Shown here in pieces: positions 61,556-64,000 of a stretch of 64,000 nucleotides of DNA; position 1 is the first letter of the stretch, and every line of letters begins with the position of its first letter. The stretch is from Streptomyces sp. TS71-3 (GTDB lineage Bacteria; Actinomycetota; Actinomycetes; Streptomycetales; Streptomycetaceae): the NCBI RefSeq assembly GCF_018327685.1, contig NZ_BNEL01000003.1:310001-374000 (forward strand). The letters run 5' to 3'. A program made the translations under genes and the position numbers. The notes beneath the pieces were generated by a model. The model was not told the origin of the DNA. It saw nothing but the letters and a program-made list of their open reading frames with translations, and did no database searches.

Positions 61556-63088
61556 ATGAACGGATTCGACTGGGCGGTGCTCATCGCCTACTTCGGCGTG
61601 ATGGCGGCCATCGGCTGGTGGTCGCACAAGCGCGTCAGCGACGTCAGCGACTTCTTCACCGCGGGCGGCAGGATGCCCTGGTGGATGTCCGGAATCTCGC
61701 ACCACATGTCCGGCTACAGCGCCGTCATGTTCACGGGATACGCGGGCATCGCCTACCAGTACGGCTTCACCTCCTTCGCCACGTGGTCGTTCCCGATCGC
61801 CGTCGGCGTCGCGATCGGCATCAAGACGTTCGCGCCGCGGCTCAACCGGCTGCGCTCCCGGCTCGGGGTCGCCTCGCCGCTGGAGTTCCTGAAGGACCGT
61901 TACAACGTGTCGACCCAGCAGGCGCTCGCGATATCCGGCGGCCTGCTGAAGATCGTCGACGTGGGCGCCAAGTGGGCCGCCATCGCGACGCTGCTCTCCG
62001 TCTTCACCGGGCTCACCCTCAACCAGGGCATCCTGATCACCGGCGTGGTCACCGCGATCTACTGCACGATCGGCGGGCTGTGGGCCGACGCGCTCACGGA
62101 GATGGGGCAGTTCATCATCCAGTTCATCGCCGGCATCACGATGCTGGTGGCCGTCATGTCCGAGCTGGGCGGCTTCTCCAGCCTCTGGACCATCTGGGAC
62201 AAGCTGCCCGCCAGCCACTCGCACCCCACCACGGGCCCCTACACCGTGACGTTCTTCCTCGCGTTCGTCTTCATCAAGACGTTCGAGTACAACGGCGGCA
62301 TGTGGAACCAGGCCCAGCGGTACATGGCCACCCGCAGCGCGGCCGCCGCCTCGCGGTCCGCGGCGCTGTCGGCGGCGCTGTGGCTGGTGTGGCCGGCGGT
62401 GCTGTTCTTCCCGATGTGGGCCTCGCCGCTGCTCGTCCACGCGAAGAAGCCGGACGCGTCCGACTCGTACGCGCTGCTCACCGAGCGCCTGCTGCCGCAC
62501 GGGCTGCTCGGCCTGGTCGTCGTCGGGTTCTTCTCGCACACCATGGCCATGTGCTCGTCCGACGCCAACGCCATCTCGGCCGTCTTCACCCGGGACATCC
62601 TCCCGGCGTTCAACGAGCGTGCCCGCAACTGGACCCACCGGGTCGGGCTGATCACCGCACGGTGGACCACGATCGCGTTCCTGGCGCTGTCCATGGCGGT
62701 CGCCACGCAGGTGTCCTCGCCGACGTTCGGCAGCATCATCGGCGTGGTGATCAAGTGGGTGGCCGGTCTGATGGGGCCGATCGCCATCCCGTTCATGCTC
62801 GGCATGCTGAGGCCCTGGCGGCGGTCCGGGCCGACGGCCGCGCTGGTGTCCTGGGCGCTCGGCCTGTTCGCGTTCTGGCTGACCAACTACGGGCTCGACG
62901 GGCTGAGCACGCAGATCCAGACGGCCACGCCGGTGGCTACGTCGCTGGTGCTGTACACGGTGATCGGGTGGATCAAGCCGGAGGTGACGGTCGAGCGGGA
63001 TGCGATTCTCGACCGGATCAATACGGACGGGCCCGATGTCGGGGGGCCCGGGGTTGCGGCGGCGGCTCCGGCTGGGGTTTCCGACTAG
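61556..63088 (+). CDS. Sodium:solute symporter family protein
   Basis: 510 aa; the ATG at 61556 is preceded by AGGAGGGGGC; the frame is open further upstream but the ribosome site fixes the start. About 13 helices; features: FFTAGGRMPWWMSGISHHMS, YSAVMFTGYAGIAYQYGF, KFxDRYN-type segment EFLKDRYN, AIYCTIGGLWADALTEMGQF, FNEWGM-like KTFEYNGGMWNQAQRYMA, then MCSSDANAISAVFTRDI. This is the SSS family (SGLT/PutP relatives), nearest in style to sugar-type or uncharacterised Streptomyces members. Na+ site residues cannot be assigned with confidence. A T-rich hairpin terminator follows. The next gene is a putative glycoside hydrolase, so a sugar substrate is plausible. Confidence 0.92.
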   Translation: MNGFDWAVLIAYFGVMAAIGWWSHKRVSDVSDFFTAGGRMPWWMSGISHHMSGYSAVMFTGYAGIAYQYGFTSFATWSFPIAVGVAIGIKTFAPRLNRLRSRLGVASPLEFLKDRYNVSTQQALAISGGLLKIVDVGAKWAAIATLLSVFTGLTLNQGILITGVVTAIYCTIGGLWADALTEMGQFIIQFIAGITMLVAVMSELGGFSSLWTIWDKLPASHSHPTTGPYTVTFFLAFVFIKTFEYNGGMWNQAQRYMATRSAAAASRSAALSAALWLVWPAVLFFPMWASPLLVHAKKPDASDSYALLTERLLPHGLLGLVVVGFFSHTMAMCSSDANAISAVFTRDILPAFNERARNWTHRVGLITARWTTIAFLALSMAVATQVSSPTFGSIIGVVIKWVAGLMGPIAIPFMLGMLRPWRRSGPTAALVSWALGLFAFWLTNYGLDGLSTQIQTATPVATSLVLYTVIGWIKPEVTVERDAILDRINTDGPDVGGPGVAAAAPAGVSD

Positions 63089-63128
63089 GGGTTTTGACTG
63101 AGGCGGGGCCTCGTCGCTCCACTTTCCC

Positions 63129-63168
63129 GCCCGCCCGCCCTTTTCCGGGGCGGGCGGGCTTCTTCGTT
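63129..63168 (+). terminator. Terminator after symporter gene
   Basis: Perfect 12-bp GCCC-repeat stem (63129-63140 with 63148-63159), 7-nt loop, followed by TTCTTCGTT. Confidence 0.85.
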
Positions 63169-63237
63169 CGCCCTGCCCCCGGGGCCCCTGGGTCTGGGGG
63201 GCCGTGGTGGTTGGGTGCGGGTGCGTCGTGGTTTTCT

Positions 63238-63600
63238 GCGCAGTTCCCCGCGCCCCTGGCCAGGTGGCCTTGCCTGCCATGACCATCTGCGGGCATCGTC
63301 GTGGTTTTTTGCGCAGTTCCCCGCGCCCCTAGCCAAGTACCCCTGAGCGCCCCGGTTCTCTGCGGCTGCCGTCCTGGTCGTTCGCGCAGTCCCCCGCACC
63401 CCTATCCAAGTACCCCTGAGCGCCCCGGTTCTCTGCGGCTGCCGTCCTGGTCGTTCGCGCAGTCCCCCGCACCCCTATCCAAGTACCCCTGAGCGCCCCG
63501 GTTCTCTGCGGCTGCCGTCCTGGTCGTTCGCGCAGTCCCCCGCGCCCCTATCCACGTGCCCCTGGGTGTCGTGGCTCTCTGCGGGGATTGTCATGGTTGG
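63238..63600. repeat. Tandem array, 73-bp period, five cores
   Basis: Cores at 63238, 63311, 63384, 63457 and 63530, exactly 73 bp apart. The first two contain GCGCAGTTCCCCGCGCCCCT exactly; later ones read GCGCAGTCCCCCGCACCCCT. Units 3-5 are nearly identical along their length. It shares only the core with the 81-bp array at 50.7 kb. Confidence 0.9.
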
Positions 63601-63684
63601 GCAGCGTTCTCGTTGTTCGCGCAGGTGGGTGATGCTTCTAGTGGTCCGATGACTTGGTTGCCGGATCACGGGTTGCGCTACTCA

Positions 63685-63713
63685 TTGACTTGCCCTACGG
63701 CCGGGTCTAGCGT
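63685..63713 (+). promoter_or_regulatory. Vegetative-type promoter of the glycoside hydrolase gene
   Basis: TTGACT (63685-63690), 17-bp spacer, TAGCGT (63708-63713), as in HrdB-type Streptomyces promoters, about 66 nt before the start codon. An AT-rich stretch (63722-63750) lies in the leader. Confidence 0.6.
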
Positions 63714-63779
63714 CCCCGGGGGTTATACATCGGATCTATATTCAGATACGCGAACGAACCTCAGGGGGCGTGAGGCGCC

Positions 63780-64000
63780 ATGGAGAGCAGACGAGATGTG
63801 TCGCGGCGTGCGGTTCTGGGCACCGCGGTGGCCGGTGCTGCCGTGGGGGCGTCGGCCGTTGGGACGGTGTCGGCCGCGGCGGCGACCGGGGGCGGGGGCG
63901 CGGCCGGGGGCGGTGGGGCGGGCTGGGCGCCGGAGGTGCGGACCGGGGGTGATCGGACCTGGGCGAGCATCCTCGCCGACTCGGACCTGGTGTGGCAGAA
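63780..64000 (+). CDS. Tat-exported protein, probable glycoside hydrolase (GH95-like), partial
   Basis: N-terminal 73 codons only. Tat signal: ESRRDVSRRAVLGTAVAGAA, Ala-rich, cleavage near SAAAATG. After a Gly-rich linker the mature part starts WAPEVRTGGDRTWASIL, ADSDLVWQ, and then leaves the window. That opening recalls the N-terminus of Streptomyces GH95-type (alpha-fucosidase-like) enzymes; with so little sequence the family is a guess. Start ATG at 63780 with GAGG close upstream (spacer 4) and AGGGGG a little further. Confidence 0.6.
   Translation, partial: MESRRDVSRRAVLGTAVAGAAVGASAVGTVSAAAATGGGGAAGGGGAGWAPEVRTGGDRTWASILADSDLVWQ

Overview
The window looks like a piece of a Streptomyces chromosome or a close relative. 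It is very GC-rich with strong third-position GC bias. It carries an LAxTG sortase-type surface protein, Tat and lipoprotein signals, Scr1-type XRE/DUF397 and GPP34 genes, RHS toxins of the actinobacterial type, and only three TTA (bldA-dependent) codons that I could find. All calls come from reading the sequence; no database search was run.

Layout. 1-11.3 kb: an MFS efflux pump cut by the left edge, then an envelope cluster: an LAxTG-anchored SdrD-B protein, a membrane-anchored protein, a beta-helix lipoprotein, a Tat-exported DyP peroxidase and a secreted phytase-type esterase-like protein. The three TTA codons lie in the SdrD-B, beta-helix and DyP genes. 11.7-18.1 kb: a polymorphic toxin operon (SseB-like protein, small helical protein, 1598-aa RHS toxin, putative immunity protein). 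18.3-21.6 kb: a Ser/Thr kinase divergent from an ECF sigma factor, followed by two related secreted proteins. 21.7-27.6 kb: a catabolic unit of DauR-type regulator, RidA, AbgT-type transporter, metal-dependent deacetylase/amidohydrolase and D-threonine-aldolase-like PLP enzyme, with two GACAnnnTGTC sites 21 bp apart and a strong terminator at the end.

27.8-45.2 kb is rich in conflict-type genes. Two tandem giant proteins (trypsin-like protease, STAND NTPase, membrane helix, beta-propeller) have a small trypsin-co-occurring protein between them. Next come a DUF4232 lipoprotein, an SRA-like/PD-(D/E)XK candidate type IV restriction enzyme, an ABC transporter operon headed by a small secreted protein, and a SLOG-like protein coupled to a short membrane protein. 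A tRNA-Arg(CCU) closes the region.

45.4-64 kb is mostly housekeeping or ordinary accessory: a lysine-degradation pair (ALDH7 and HglS-type 2-oxoadipate dioxygenase), a GH19 chitinase, glutathione peroxidase, a MerR regulator, a large membrane protein, a D-Ala-D-Ala carboxypeptidase with a very long disordered N-terminus, GPP34, an XRE/DUF397 pair with a phased repeat upstream, a sodium:solute symporter, and the start of a Tat-exported putative glycoside hydrolase. A 20-bp sequence (GCGCAGTTCCCCGCGCCCCT) recurs exactly at three separated intergenic loci and forms the core of two different tandem arrays (81-bp and 73-bp periods).
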